Shown here piece after piece: positions 32,601-43,345 of a stretch of 64,000 nucleotides of DNA (position 1 is the stretch's first letter; every line of letters begins with the position of its first letter). A program made the translations under genes and the position numbers. The stretch is from assembly GCA_905220665.1 (NCBI GenBank), contig CAJNAR010000182.1:109748-173747 (forward strand). The letters are read 5' to 3'. Below the pieces are notes generated by a model, which was given only the letters and a program-made list of their open reading frames with translations, did not search any database and was not told where the DNA came from. The DNA comes from Albugo candida. Taxonomy: Eukaryota > Oomycota > Peronosporomycetes > Albuginales > Albuginaceae.

Positions 32601-33408
32601 GGAAATGGAAGCGAGAATAAAGGCAGATGAAGCTCGAGAGCGCGCCTTAATAGAGGCGAGAAGGAAGGCGGAACAAGATGCTCAAGAGCGTGCTGAACTG
32701 GAGGCAAGAGTCAAGGCAGAAGAAGAAGAACGAGATCGTGCCGAAAAGGAGTCCAGACTCAAGGCTGAAGAAATAGCTCGAGAGCGCGCCGTAATAGAGG
32801 CGAGAAGGAAGGCGGAACAAGAAGCTCAAGAGCGTGCCGAACTGGAGGCAAGAGTCAAGGCAGAAGAAGAAGAACGAGATCGTGCCGAAAAGGAGTCCAG
32901 ACTCAAGGCTGAAGAAATAGCTCGAGAGCGCGCCGTAATAGAGGCGAGAAGGAAGGCGGAACAAGAAGCTCAAGAGCGTGCCGAACTGGAGGCAAGAGTC
33001 AAGGCAGAAGAAGAAGAACGAGATCGTGCCGAAAAGGAGTCCAGACTCAAGGCTGAAGAAATAGCTCGAGAGCGTGAGGAAATGGAGGCTGAAGAAGAAG
33101 CTCGAGAGCGTGCCGAAAAGGAGGCCAGACTCAAGGCTGAACAAGAAGCTCAAGAGCGTGCCGAACTGGAGGCAAGAGTCAAGGCAGAAGAAGATCGAGA
33201 ACACGCCGAAATGGAGTCCAGACTCAAAGCCGATGAAATACACCGAGAGCGTGCCGAAATGGAGGCGAGAATGAAGGCTGAACAAGAATCTCGACAGCCT
33301 GTTCAGTTGACTCGACCATTTGAATCGACCCCCAACGACCTACTTGATTATGAATCGGGAACTAGTGAGCTTCAATTTGAAGACGATGATGACTGGGGCG
33401 AAATGTAA
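29685..33408 (+). CDS. COPB2: Coatomer subunit beta' (COPB2) with charged repeat tail
   Basis: The model joins 29,685-29,687 (ATG alone) to 29,755-33,408 across a 67-nt intron (GTACTT...GTAG), giving 1,218 residues that start MPLRLEIKKKLTSRSERVKS, the expected beta'-COP N-terminus. Two WD40 propellers (about 1-300 and 310-590) and an alpha-solenoid (about 600-830) follow the family pattern, with NYGMERAW, GSCEVYPQ and GVWVGDCFLYT. The protein binds dilysine cargo and builds the COPI coat for Golgi-to-ER transport. From about residue 900 to 1,180 a highly charged Glu/Arg/Lys/Ala repeat is added, not normally present in beta'-COP, and the end is acidic with FEDDDDWGEM. Typical beta'-COP is about 900 residues. 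Confidence 0.95.
32641..33072 (+). repeat. Three 144-bp tandem repeats inside COPB2
   Basis: Units start at 32,641, 32,785 and 32,929 and are nearly identical at the DNA level; each encodes 48 residues made of three related 16-residue blocks of the type RAELEARVKAEEEERD. More diverged 16-residue blocks flank them from about 32,560 to 33,290. The near identity points to recent unequal exchange or slippage. The pattern of alternating acidic and basic residues favours a single stable alpha-helix or coiled coil. Confidence 0.92.
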
Positions 33409-33538
33409 CGTTTCTATAAAGTCTTGAGATCACATTTTTTAGTAACTACTGGAAAATAGGTTACGCCTTTGTCGGAGGAAAGAAAACGTACGAGGAGGTG
33501 TTCAATTTTATTCCTCCAACTATCACTTAATCATTGTG

Positions 33539-33543
33539 AAAAA
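33539..33543 (-). terminator. Pol III terminator of tRNA-Ile
   Basis: A run of five A on the plus strand reads TTTTT on the minus strand, 24 nt beyond the tRNA 3' end at 33,567. Four or more T residues end RNA polymerase III transcripts. Confidence 0.6.
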
Positions 33544-33566
33544 CATGCTTTTCTTACGAATAATAA

Positions 33567-33639
33567 TGGTCATACAGGGGCTCGAACCCTGGACCGCAGC
33601 GTTATTAGCACTGTGCTCTACCAGCTGAGCTATACGACC
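33567..33639 (-). tRNA. tRNA-Ile (anticodon AAT)
   Basis: 73 nt, fully paired cloverleaf. Acceptor GGTCGTA pairs with TATGACC, discriminator A; D stem GCTC/GAGC; anticodon stem CAGTG/CGCTG with loop CTAATAA (anticodon AAT, read as IAU); T arm CAGGG-TTCGAGC-CCCTG. Box A and box B are intact. Its 5' end (33,639) is directly followed by the 5' end of LINE copy A, and its first 15 nt, GGTCGTATAGCTCAG, are repeated at each of the four LINE junctions to the right. Confidence 0.96.
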
Positions 33640-33731
33640 ACTTCTCAATTTGCCGGCTACTAAGTAACCCGCCAATTTAGTAAAAACAACTCGAAAAAAC
33701 AACCTTTTTCATCTCCTTCCTCTCGAAAACA

Positions 33732-36239
33732 ATGGTTCAAGTCGACATATCGACACAACCAAGGGTGCTAGCGTCCACTTGTAGTGACGTGGCAACCCTC
33801 ATGAGTCACCCAGCCTTGAGTGATTGCATGATTGTTGATGAGTCATCACCCCTATGTGATGACGTGGAAAGTACCCCCACCCCCTGTTTGACGGTACAGG
33901 GTAATACCGGTACTACCGGTGTAGGATGTGGTACCGGTGGTACAAGCGGTACTGTCGTTGCCCCGTCACAGGGTGACCCAAAGGCAACTGCAACTGAAAG
34001 TGTGGACGACACCAAAGGTCCCACTTTGGCAGAAATAATCAAGTCGCAGGAGTCCTTGCGTAAGGACCAGGCTAGAGCTCGGGCGAAATTTCGCGTGGAG
34101 CTCGCGAAGCCGAAAGCCTCGGATATCGAGGCTATACTGCAGCTATATGCTGATGGGGAGCACCCGGATTGGTCGGTTCTGTCTGCTAAATTGGAAGCAG
34201 CAAGACCTTTCCAAATCCGGAAAGCAACCTTCCCGATGGTCTTGGAGACGGGCCAGTCCTTGACCCGTACTCCAAATGGAAAAATACTAACATCCCTGAT
34301 GCGAGACCACGGTAATCCGGTTTTTGAAAGCCTCCTGGAGAGCCGGTCAATCGCTCAGGTGTCCAAAATGCCTGGGGGAAACATCAGAGTGATGGTCACC
34401 ACAGCGGATGCCTGCCAACAGTTGGAGTGTCAGCCGGTGACTATCCTTGGGGAGAAGTACTTTTTTCGGGAGTTTGATACTCTTGAAACAAAGTACTACC
34501 TCGATGTTTTCGGCGTAGGCGTGGAGGAAGAACGGAACAACATTCTCCGTGCTCTTCACCAACTCGGGTGTCAAGTGGTATATGACACCTTTCGCGAGAC
34601 GGTTCCAACCAAAGAGGTGGTAATGTCGACTTGGAGAGTCTACTTTGGCTGCTCAACGTGTCCCCAACAACTGGTTAGAGTTGGTAAAGTGATTGAACAA
34701 ATCGCTTACGACAAACAGCTCTACCCAGTACGGGGTAAGAATGCTCCTATTCCAACGGAACGACCACGTTTTGGTCAACGTGGTCCTTACTGCTTGGATT
34801 TGGGTGCTGCAATATACACGGGAACACGGCAACAACCAAAGGAAAACAAAAAGAAAAACACAAAACAACCAAACACAACTCACACTCAGCCTCAGAATCA
34901 AAAGCAAGCAAAATCGCAACAAGAAAAACAAAAACAAACAACCGCGCCAACGGCAGTCGTGGTGGTCCCAAAAAAGGTGGAGAAGCCAATTCAAATTCAG
35001 GAATTGGAGACGAGGCGACCGGAGCGCAAAAATTCCGACCAAATTTCGTTGGAGCTCAACAGTCCTCCCTCTATCTCACCACCAGGGTCACCAGACTTAT
35101 CACAGACCACTCCCCCCATCCTACATTTAAAAAGTCAATCATCTTCCCATCCACGGGTGGAGAAGGATGGTGACACATACATGCAGTTGGCATGGACGCG
35201 AGGAAAGCGTAATCGAACTGAGCCGTTCGACCAAATGGTTTCCAATGCACCACCTCGTGCGCTCCCAACGTTGGCGACAAGCAATTACTTTGCTGTGCTC
35301 GCAACCATGGAGGTGGATGTCGAAGAAGTTCAAGCGGTTGCCAATCCGGCGCATGGCAATCGCATTCAAATTATTCCCGTGAAAGCACGGATGCCAAAAG
35401 AGGTAGCCACTTCGAAAGAGGCGGCACACTTTTATAAGAAGCGTCATACAACGGTGGAAAAAGCAGAGCGACCAACTCGAATTGGTGAAATCGGAGAGCT
35501 CATGGAAATGGATTCCAAAAATGCACTCCACCAGCTTCGACCGGACAAGCTGGTCCAAGCCGATGCGTGCATCCCACATGTGCGTAGGCTGGTACAATTT
35601 TGTACCAACCCGGACCAAATCATCCGGGCAGCATTAGATCATCCCATCACCATGCATGGGGTGCTTATTTCATGCATGGAGTCGAATGATCCTGCGTTGG
35701 ACGAAGTAGCACATCTACTTCTCATCAATCGCGTTTTTGCAGCGCACAATCTCGGCGAAGATGTCACATTTACGACGCGATGGAATCGCCACGTGGGTGG
35801 AAAAGTTCCCTCCAAGAGAGCTGTATTGTTCGAGAAAGTGATGCCTTGGTGGAGGTCAGTGCCGGACACTGTTCACGGTTTGACTCGGGCGACCAAAGCT
35901 CTCGCATTATTGGAATTGTTATTTATGTCTACTGCCCCGACATTTTACACAAACGATCACTGGATCCACTATCTCACCGATAGACCAGTGATCTGGATTC
36001 CGGGTCACCATTGTCGTTTACTCCCCATCAATGTGCTTATCTTGTTGTTACGCTCCGACGTGGGCATAAAGTGTTGGTCGCAATGGTTTGGTGGTAAATG
36101 GCAAGGACTTCTCTGTGGCGATATCGGCGAGCTCTCAGTCAATCTCAGTTTTTTCCCTGAAGAGAAAGCAACACTTCACCTCTCAAAAGAAGATGGTGAA
36201 ATGAGGTTGATTGCCGGTCCACTTCAGCGTGAATGCTAA
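33732..36239 (+). CDS. LINE copy A ORF1 protein (intact)
   Basis: 835 residues. After a Thr/Gly/Ser-rich N-terminus and a short helical region (about 95-125), residues about 250-345 have the alternation YYLDVFGVGV / EEERNNILRALHQLG / CQVVYDTF / STWRVYFGC expected of an RRM-like fold, the RNA-binding core of many LINE ORF1 proteins. A basic Gln/Lys-rich linker (about 360-410) follows, then a conserved C-terminal domain with PHVRRLVQFC and HWIHYL. No CCHC knuckle is visible. It should coat element RNA. It ends TGC TAA and overlaps ORF2 by 29 nt in a different frame. The function is assigned from position and fold pattern only. Confidence 0.82.
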   Translation: MVQVDISTQPRVLASTCSDVATLMSHPALSDCMIVDESSPLCDDVESTPTPCLTVQGNTGTTGVGCGTGGTSGTVVAPSQGDPKATATESVDDTKGPTLAEIIKSQESLRKDQARARAKFRVELAKPKASDIEAILQLYADGEHPDWSVLSAKLEAARPFQIRKATFPMVLETGQSLTRTPNGKILTSLMRDHGNPVFESLLESRSIAQVSKMPGGNIRVMVTTADACQQLECQPVTILGEKYFFREFDTLETKYYLDVFGVGVEEERNNILRALHQLGCQVVYDTFRETVPTKEVVMSTWRVYFGCSTCPQQLVRVGKVIEQIAYDKQLYPVRGKNAPIPTERPRFGQRGPYCLDLGAAIYTGTRQQPKENKKKNTKQPNTTHTQPQNQKQAKSQQEKQKQTTAPTAVVVVPKKVEKPIQIQELETRRPERKNSDQISLELNSPPSISPPGSPDLSQTTPPILHLKSQSSSHPRVEKDGDTYMQLAWTRGKRNRTEPFDQMVSNAPPRALPTLATSNYFAVLATMEVDVEEVQAVANPAHGNRIQIIPVKARMPKEVATSKEAAHFYKKRHTTVEKAERPTRIGEIGELMEMDSKNALHQLRPDKLVQADACIPHVRRLVQFCTNPDQIIRAALDHPITMHGVLISCMESNDPALDEVAHLLLINRVFAAHNLGEDVTFTTRWNRHVGGKVPSKRAVLFEKVMPWWRSVPDTVHGLTRATKALALLELLFMSTAPTFYTNDHWIHYLTDRPVIWIPGHHCRLLPINVLILLLRSDVGIKCWSQWFGGKWQGLLCGDIGELSVNLSFFPEEKATLHLSKEDGEMRLIAGPLQREC

Positions 36240-39200
36240 GGGCTCCTCGATTATTCCAACGTGGAACAATATCTCAGCACTCACGGTGAATGTTAATGGA
36301 ATCCATAAAAATGGTCATCTTTTTATCGACCACATCCTATCACAACACTCCATTTGTTGTGTTCAAGAAACCAAGTTTCACGATCACAACCAACTGGACT
36401 CATTTCAGTTTTTATTATCCTCAAAAATGCAGCACAAAATGTTTGTCAATGATCACAACAGTGCATTTCTCCATCCGACTCAAAACCGCAGTGGCGGCGT
36501 CATGACAATCCTTCGTTCGGACTTTCCCGGTTACTCAACAGCTGAAGAACTTACCGAACGAAGCATTCGAAATCGTTATTTGGTTTTGCGTCTTCTCATT
36601 CACGATGCACCGGTGTATATTCACAATGTATATGCACCGGTCACGGCCGAGGAACGAGTGGGTTTTTATGATTTATTGCTTTCCAACACTTTCGAATCGA
36701 CCGCAACACATATCGTATTTGGTGATTTCAACACGCCACTCGATTCAGCTATCGATGCTTCGAGTGGAACAATTCGACACGAACCAAGTCGATTAGCGTG
36801 TTTGGAATGGCTTTCACAGTTGGGTGTGGTAGACGCTTGGCGAATCCAACATCCGACTGAAAAAGTATTTACAGGACCATTACCGCGCAAGAATCGATTA
36901 GATTATATCTGCATGTCGGAAGAGCTATTCAATATGGTATACAAAACCTCTGAGTATTTTCGTCCACGACATGCGGGAGATCATCTGGCACAAAAAGTAA
37001 CTTTTGCAAATCCAACTCAATCTCCGGGACGAGGATATTGGAAATGTTCATTACGATTATTTGAATATCCTAAAGTTGTCGAAGCAATCAAATTGGAAGC
37101 GATTTTGGTGCTCGAACAGTTACGGACAACTTCGAATCCCGGTAAAATGTGGGAATGTTGGAAGACGAAAATCAAGAAACAGCTTCAAACCATTGAAAAA
37201 AAGGTTGCACAAGATAGCCGACGTGATGTTGAGTCTAGCCAGCGTGTTTTGGAAGTCGCAGCAGCTCGATATCGCATTCAGGACACCAATGAGTCACGGT
37301 ATTTTTACGAATCGAGTCTCCAACAATTTCGAATTTCAGTCGAAAACAACGCGAAATACAACCAAGATGAAAGTTTCGACCATCACGTGAAGCATATGGA
37401 GAACTCTTCAAAGCATTTTTTTCGCCCTCCGGATAGTTCTTGTCGTCGCGTGCCGATCGAAAATGTTACAAAAAAATGTGGTACCGTGACATCGAACCCG
37501 AGGGAGATTATTGACGAATTCAGAGATCATTGGGGTGGTGTCATGGGCTCTGTTTATAGCTCAGAGACCGACTCAAATGTTCCAAGTGACAGAAAGCAAA
37601 AAAAGTTACTCGATTCGATTCAAGTTTCACTTGCCTCAGCAGAGCAAGACCGTCTCTCAACTCGGTTAAGTACGACCGAGATGGCGGAAGCGATCAAGCA
37701 CATGCGGAGTAGTTCTTCTCCAGGTATGGATGGACTACCAGCTGCATTTTATCAGCTTGATCCGGAAACGTTTGGCGAGTGTCTGAAGATCGTGTTCGAA
37801 TATCAGCTGGAAAGAGGAATTCTACTTCGATCACAACGTCACTCGGCAATAACATTATTGTACAAAAAAGGATCACGAGGTGATCCTGGCAACTATCGAC
37901 CGATCGCACTGCTTTGTGTCGATGTAAAAGTACTTTCAAAAGTGTTGGCGTATCGATTGCAACGTTTTTTGCCAAAATTGATCCATCAAGATCAAAAAGC
38001 ATTTGTGCGCGGAAGGTCAATGCATCATCATATTCGACATCTCACCGACATCCAAGACTTGGTCACTCATCGTGGGGAGGAAGCTTATGCGACTTTTCTC
38101 GACTTTGAGAAAGCTTATGATCGAGTCAATTGGACGTACATGTTTCGCGTTTTGGAAAAAATGGGTGTTGGAAAAAGTTTCATCGACTGGGTTCGTCTTT
38201 TGTACAATAACACAAAAGGCGCAGTTGATGATTAATGGAAATATCACACCGTCCATTACACCACAACGTGGAGTGAAACAAGGTGATCCTCTCTCAGCAT
38301 TACTTTTTCTGATGACGATCGAACCTTTGGGAAATTTACTTCGACAGCATGAAGAACATGGCATTTGGATTAATGGCACGACTGTCGCAACTGGATTATT
38401 TTTTGCGGACGATTCGACAATGCTTTCAGAGACACCAAATGGTGTTTTGACGCAACTCGAACTCGTCCAAGTCTATTGCGATGGATCGGGTGCGAAACTC
38501 AACTTGAGTAAATCATCTTTGCTCTCGTTGAATCGGACCATGCCGTGTCCATGTATTCCCAATTTGACCATAATGGGTCCGGAGGATTCGGTCAAGTATT
38601 TGGGTATGCCGTTCGGCCAGACACCGACTCATTCGATGGTTATTTCAACTCTCGACAAGAATTTTTACGATGGGTTTGGTGCATGGTTTCGACGAGCACG
38701 AACTGTTCGTGGTCGACTACTGGTTGCGCAGACGATGATTTTATCACGTTTGTGGCATTACACGATGCACGTAGACATACCAGCAGCGACAATTCGACAG
38801 TGGCAATCGATGTTAAATCGATTTGTGCTTGGTCGGAAACACAAATAAGATTCAAAACATGTTCACCTACTCAGCAAAGAGTTTTTTATATCTTCGCCGA
38901 CAAGATGGTGGACTACAAGTTCCTTTTTTGGTGGGACGACTAAAGCTACAACGTATTCAATTCCTTCAGCAGTTCGCATCCGATGCGTCAACAATTCTTC
39001 CTGCGAATTGGACAACAGCTTCGACGGAATTATTACAACTTATTCAACCTCCCTTTGGACCACACAAGCCGATGGATATATTCACCATCGCACCAAATCG
39101 ACATGGAAAAATGGTTCAATGGGAGAGCATATCATCATGGTGGAAAAAAGCATTTAGAATGTGGCATCAGATGGATTGGAGCATTTCAATATCAGATTTA

Positions 39201-40412
39201 AATGTTTCACAACGCCGTCAGTACTACATGGAACAACCGATGTGGTTTCACTGCGACCAAAAGTTACATTACGAAGCTGCTACTCGTCATCCGAGTACGC
39301 AGAACGTTTGGTACAATCTTGGCATGGTGGATGAACCACATCGAACATTTCGAAAAACATTTGCTACACTTTTCGACGTTCGAAGTTTGCAAGACTTTTT
39401 TTCGTGAAAGCGACACATGGCCAACGAAGGAAGATTTCGTCGCCAACTATTACAACGACGAAGAGCAGAACACCTCGGATATGTCTGAAGAAAGGTTGCT
39501 GAGTCGACTTTACAATGAAATCACTCAGATTCTCCAGCGTATCCACTCGACGATTGGTCTCATCACTTGGATTATACCAACTACAAGTGGCAGATCATTT
39601 TATGTGGGAGTAAAAAGCAAGGAAAGGAAACATTATTTTCCATCTATTCCACGCTCACAACTCTCACGAATCGTCTGGAAACCACCCGAACCAACCAAGA
39701 GTCATCCGATGTCGACACATTGGTCATCACGGGAGAGATCGGACGCACTGGATTCAGAACGAGTTCGAACTTTTATGGCTACATCACGGCATCTTCGAAA
39801 CGTGTATTACCAATTTTCGAGGATTTACAGTTTCGTCTAGCCTTTCGAATGTTGCCAGTTCGATCTCGTTTCTGGTTCTTAACAAATATTCAGCCCGACA
39901 TTATCTTGTGCACGCAGCCTTCGTGTGGGGCAGTGGAATCCGATCAACATCTCTTTCTAGAGTGCGATCACACGGCACAGTTATGGAGAGAGTTACTCCC
40001 TAGTTGGGATCAGTTTTTCTCCTTTCGACCACGTTGGACGCATATTGCATGTGCAATCGTACCAACACTACGGTCGGATTGGAAAGAATATTTAGCAATT
40101 ATATCGGATTTGTGGCTTGCATTGCAAGCGGTGACACTGCACTTCGTCTGGACAGATCGGAATCGTCGTTTGTTCGATCAGCGATCAGCAACTCCGACAG
40201 TTCCAGCACTTTCCGTCATTTACACCACGTTTAGTGCGCACGTTCGGTACTTTCGAAGACAGTGTTACGACCAAGAGGAACGCATTCGGCTTGCAAAGGT
40301 ACTGGATCAACTCGAAACGCAAGGATCATTTGGTGGATTTTTCAGAAGTCGAAGATCATTGCTGCGGGTCCGGCACAGGCGAGTGGAACGGCAAGTGCAA
40401 CTCGGATCCTAG
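36211..40412 (+). pseudogene. LINE copy A ORF2 (EN-RT), frameshifted
   Basis: The APE-type endonuclease and most of RT are intact to 38,213, where an extra A (CACAAAAGG against CACAAAGG in copy B) shifts the frame. Further lesions are a substitution making TAA at 38,846-38,848, an extra T near 38,885, an extra T near 39,400, and a missing A near 39,803. The final frame ends at 40,412. Four of the five lesions are single-base changes in homopolymer runs, so some could be sequencing or consensus errors rather than true mutations. The catalytic FADD box and the C-terminal zinc motif are still readable. Confidence 0.85.
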
Positions 40413-40730
40413 TCCTAGTTGGCTGGTCATGCTCACCGTAGTGTGGCGCACACCAATTTGCAAACCACGGTACTTTTGGACCATTCTTACAACTTTACAA
40501 ACTTACCACTTAACAACTTTACAACTTTCAACATCTATCCGTTACACGATGGACACACTCTCGTACTGTAGTGGTGAACGCTACCGCACTGCAGAACTAG
40601 CAACGAGGGACATATTATCAACTCTCACAGGTATTCTCGAAACGTTTTTATATGTATATATGTTATTTAAGATAGCCTAGGCAACTAGAGAAGTCAGTTA
40701 GTCTAATTCGAGTAATATAGACACCTTCAA

Positions 40731-40745
40731 CTGAGCTATACGACC
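40731..40745 (+). repeat. 15-bp tRNA-Ile fragment, junction A/B
   Basis: CTGAGCTATACGACC, the reverse complement of tRNA-Ile nt 1-15, identical to 33,625-33,639. The base before it differs from the tRNA gene (A instead of G), marking the boundary with the LINE 3' end ...CTTCAA. It carries box A but not box B. Confidence 0.92.
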
Positions 40746-40837
40746 ACTTCTCAATTTGCCGGCTACTACGTAGGCTGCCAATTTAGTACAAAACAACTCG
40801 AAAAACTACCTTTTTCAACTCTTTCCTCTCGAAAACA

Positions 40838-43345
40838 ATGGTCCAAGTCGACATATCGACACAACCAAGGGTGCTAGCGTCCACTTGTAGTGACGTGGCA
40901 ACCCTCATGAGTCACCCAGCCTTGAGTGATTGCATGATTGTTGATGAGTCATCACCCCTATGTGATGACGTGGAAAGTACCCCCACCCCCTGTTTGACGG
41001 TACAGGGTAATACCGGTACTACCGGTGTAGGATGTGGTACCGGTGGTACAAGCGGTACTGTCGTTGCCCCGTCACAGGGTGACGAAAAGGCAACTGCAAC
41101 TGAAAGTGTGGACGACACCAAAGGTCCCACTTTGGCAGAAATAATCAAGTCGCAGGAGTCCTTGCGTAAGGACCAGGCTAGAGCTCGAGCGAAATTTCGC
41201 GTAGAGCTCGCAAAGCCGAAAGCCTCGGATATCGAGGCTATACTGCAGCTATATGCTGATGGGGAGCACCCGGATTGGTCTGTTCTGTCTGCTAAATTGG
41301 AAGCAGCAAGACCTTTCCAAATCCGGAAAGCAACCTTCCCGATGGTCTTGGAGACGGGCCAGTCCTTGACCCGTACTCCAAATGGAAAAATACTAACATC
41401 CCTGATGCGAGACCACGGTAATCCGGTTTTTGAAAGCCTCCTGGAGAGCCGGTCAATCGCTCAGGTGTCCAAAATGCCTGGGGGAAACATCAGAGTGATG
41501 GTCACCACAGCGGATGCCTGCCAACAGTTGGAGTGTCAGCCGGTGACTATCCTTGGGGAGAAGTACTTTTTTCGGGAGTTTGATACTCTTGAAACAAAGT
41601 ACTACCTCGATGTTTTCGGCGTAGGCGTGGAGGAAGAACGGAACAACATTCTCCGTGCTCTTCACCAACTCGGGTGTCAAGTGGTATATGACACCTTTCG
41701 CGAGACGGTTCCAACCAAAGAGGTGGTAATGTCGACTTGGAGAGTCTACTTTGGCTGCTCAACGTGTCCCCAACAACTGGTTAGAGTTGGTAAAGTGATT
41801 GAACAAATCGCTTACGACAAACAGCTCTACCCAGTACGGGGTAAGAATGCTCCTATTCCAACGGAACGACCACGTTTTGGTCAACGTGGTCCTTACTGCT
41901 TGGATTTGGGTGCTGCAATATACACGGGAACACGGCAACAACCAAAGGAAAACAAAAAGAAAAACACAAAACAACCAAACACAACTCACACTCAGCCTCA
42001 GAATCAAAAGCAAGCAAAATCGCAACAAGAAAAACAAAAACAAACAACCGCGCCATCGGCAGTCGTGGTGGTCCCAAAAAAGGTGGAGAAGCCAATTCAA
42101 ATTCAGGAATTGGAGACGAGGCGACCGGAGCGAAAAAATTCCGACCAAATTTCGTTGGAGCTCAACAGTCCTCCCTCTATCTCACCACCAGGGTCACCAG
42201 ACTTATCACAGACCACTCCCCCCATCCTACATTTAAAAAGTCAATCATCTTCCCATCCACGGGTGGAGAAGGATGGTGACACATACATGCAGTTGGCATG
42301 GACGCGAGGAAAGCGTAATCGAACTGAGCCGTTCGACCAAATGGTTTCCAATGCACCACCTCGTGCGCTCCCAACGTTGGCGACAAGCAATTACTTTGCT
42401 GTGCTCGCAACCATGGAGGTGGATGTCGAAGAAGTTCAAGCGGTTGCCAATCCGGCGCATGGCAATCGCATTCAAATTATTCCCGTGAAAGCACGGATGC
42501 CAAAAGAGGTAGCCACTTCGAAAGAGGCGGCACACTTTTATAAGAAGCGTCATACAACGGTGGAAAAAGCAGAGCGACCAACTCGAATTGGTGAAATCGG
42601 AGAGCTCATGGAAATGGATTCCAAAAATGCACTCCACCAGCTTCGACCGGACAAGCTGGTCCAAGCCGATGCGTGCATCCCACATGTGCGTAGGCTGGTA
42701 CAATTTTGTACTAACCCGGACCAAATCATCCGGGCAGCATTAGATCATCCCATCACCATGCATGGGGTGCTTATTTCATGCATGGAGTCGAATGATCCTG
42801 CGTTGGACGAAGTAGCACATCTACTTCTCATCAATCGCGTTTTTGCAGCGCACAATCTCGGCGAAGATGTCACATTTACGACGCGATGGAATCGCCACGT
42901 TGGTGGAAAAGTTCCCTCCAAGAGAGCTGTATTGTTCGAGAAAGTGATGCCTTGGTGGAGGTCAGTGCCGGACACTGTTCACGGTTTGACTCGGGCGACC
43001 AAAGCTCTCGCATTATTGGAATTGTTATTTATGTCTACTGCCCCGACATTTTACACAAACGATCACTGGATCCACTATCTCACCGATAGACCAGTGATCT
43101 GGATTCCGGGTCACCATTGTCGTTTACTCCCCATCAATGTGCTTATCTTGTTGTTACGCTCCGACGTGGGCATAAAGTGTTGATCGCAATGGTTTGGTGG
43201 TAAATGGCAAGGACTTCTCTGTGGCGATATCGGCGAGCTCTCAGTCAATCTCAGTTTTTTCCCTGAAGAGAAAGCAACACTTCACCTCTCAAAAGAAGAT
43301 GGTGAAACGAGGTTGATTGCTGGTCCACTTCATCGTGAATGCTAA
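40838..43345 (+). pseudogene. LINE copy B ORF1 with premature stop
   Basis: Nearly identical to copy A ORF1 up to 43,183, where TGG (Trp) has become TGA, ending the protein after 781 of 835 residues. The remaining frame to 43,345 is otherwise open. The lost part is the last 54 residues, including the SQWFGG segment. A single substitution in an otherwise clean frame suggests a recent loss. Confidence 0.85.

Larger units (their letters stand above)
33640..40730 (+). mobile_element. LINE copy A, full length, ORF2 broken
   Basis: 7,091 bp from the first base after the tRNA to the base before the next 15-bp repeat. A 92-bp leader precedes ORF1, then ORF2, then about 320 bp of 3' UTR rich in ACAACTTT motifs. 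The 3' end is TATTTAAGATAGCCTAGGC...ATATAGACACCTTCAA, shared by copies A-D with few changes, without a poly-A or microsatellite tail. Copies A and E share private variants (for example around 38,600 and 63,870), so they are close relatives. Confidence 0.92.

Noticed and set aside
32647..33285. 212-codon Phe/Leu/Ser-rich open frame antisense to the COPB2 repeat
   Set aside because: It is the mirror of the E/R/K repeat on the coding strand; low-complexity coding repeats keep the antisense frame open.
34653..35042. Antisense frames across LINE ORF1 in several copies
   Set aside because: They recur in each copy as shadows of ORF1 and show no codon or domain signal of their own.
40234..40680. 148-codon frame at the LINE 3' end, repeated in copy D (58,410-58,856)
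   Set aside because: It is an alternative frame over the ORF2 C-terminus and 3' UTR, conserved only because the DNA is; copies B and C lose it in the 3' UTR.
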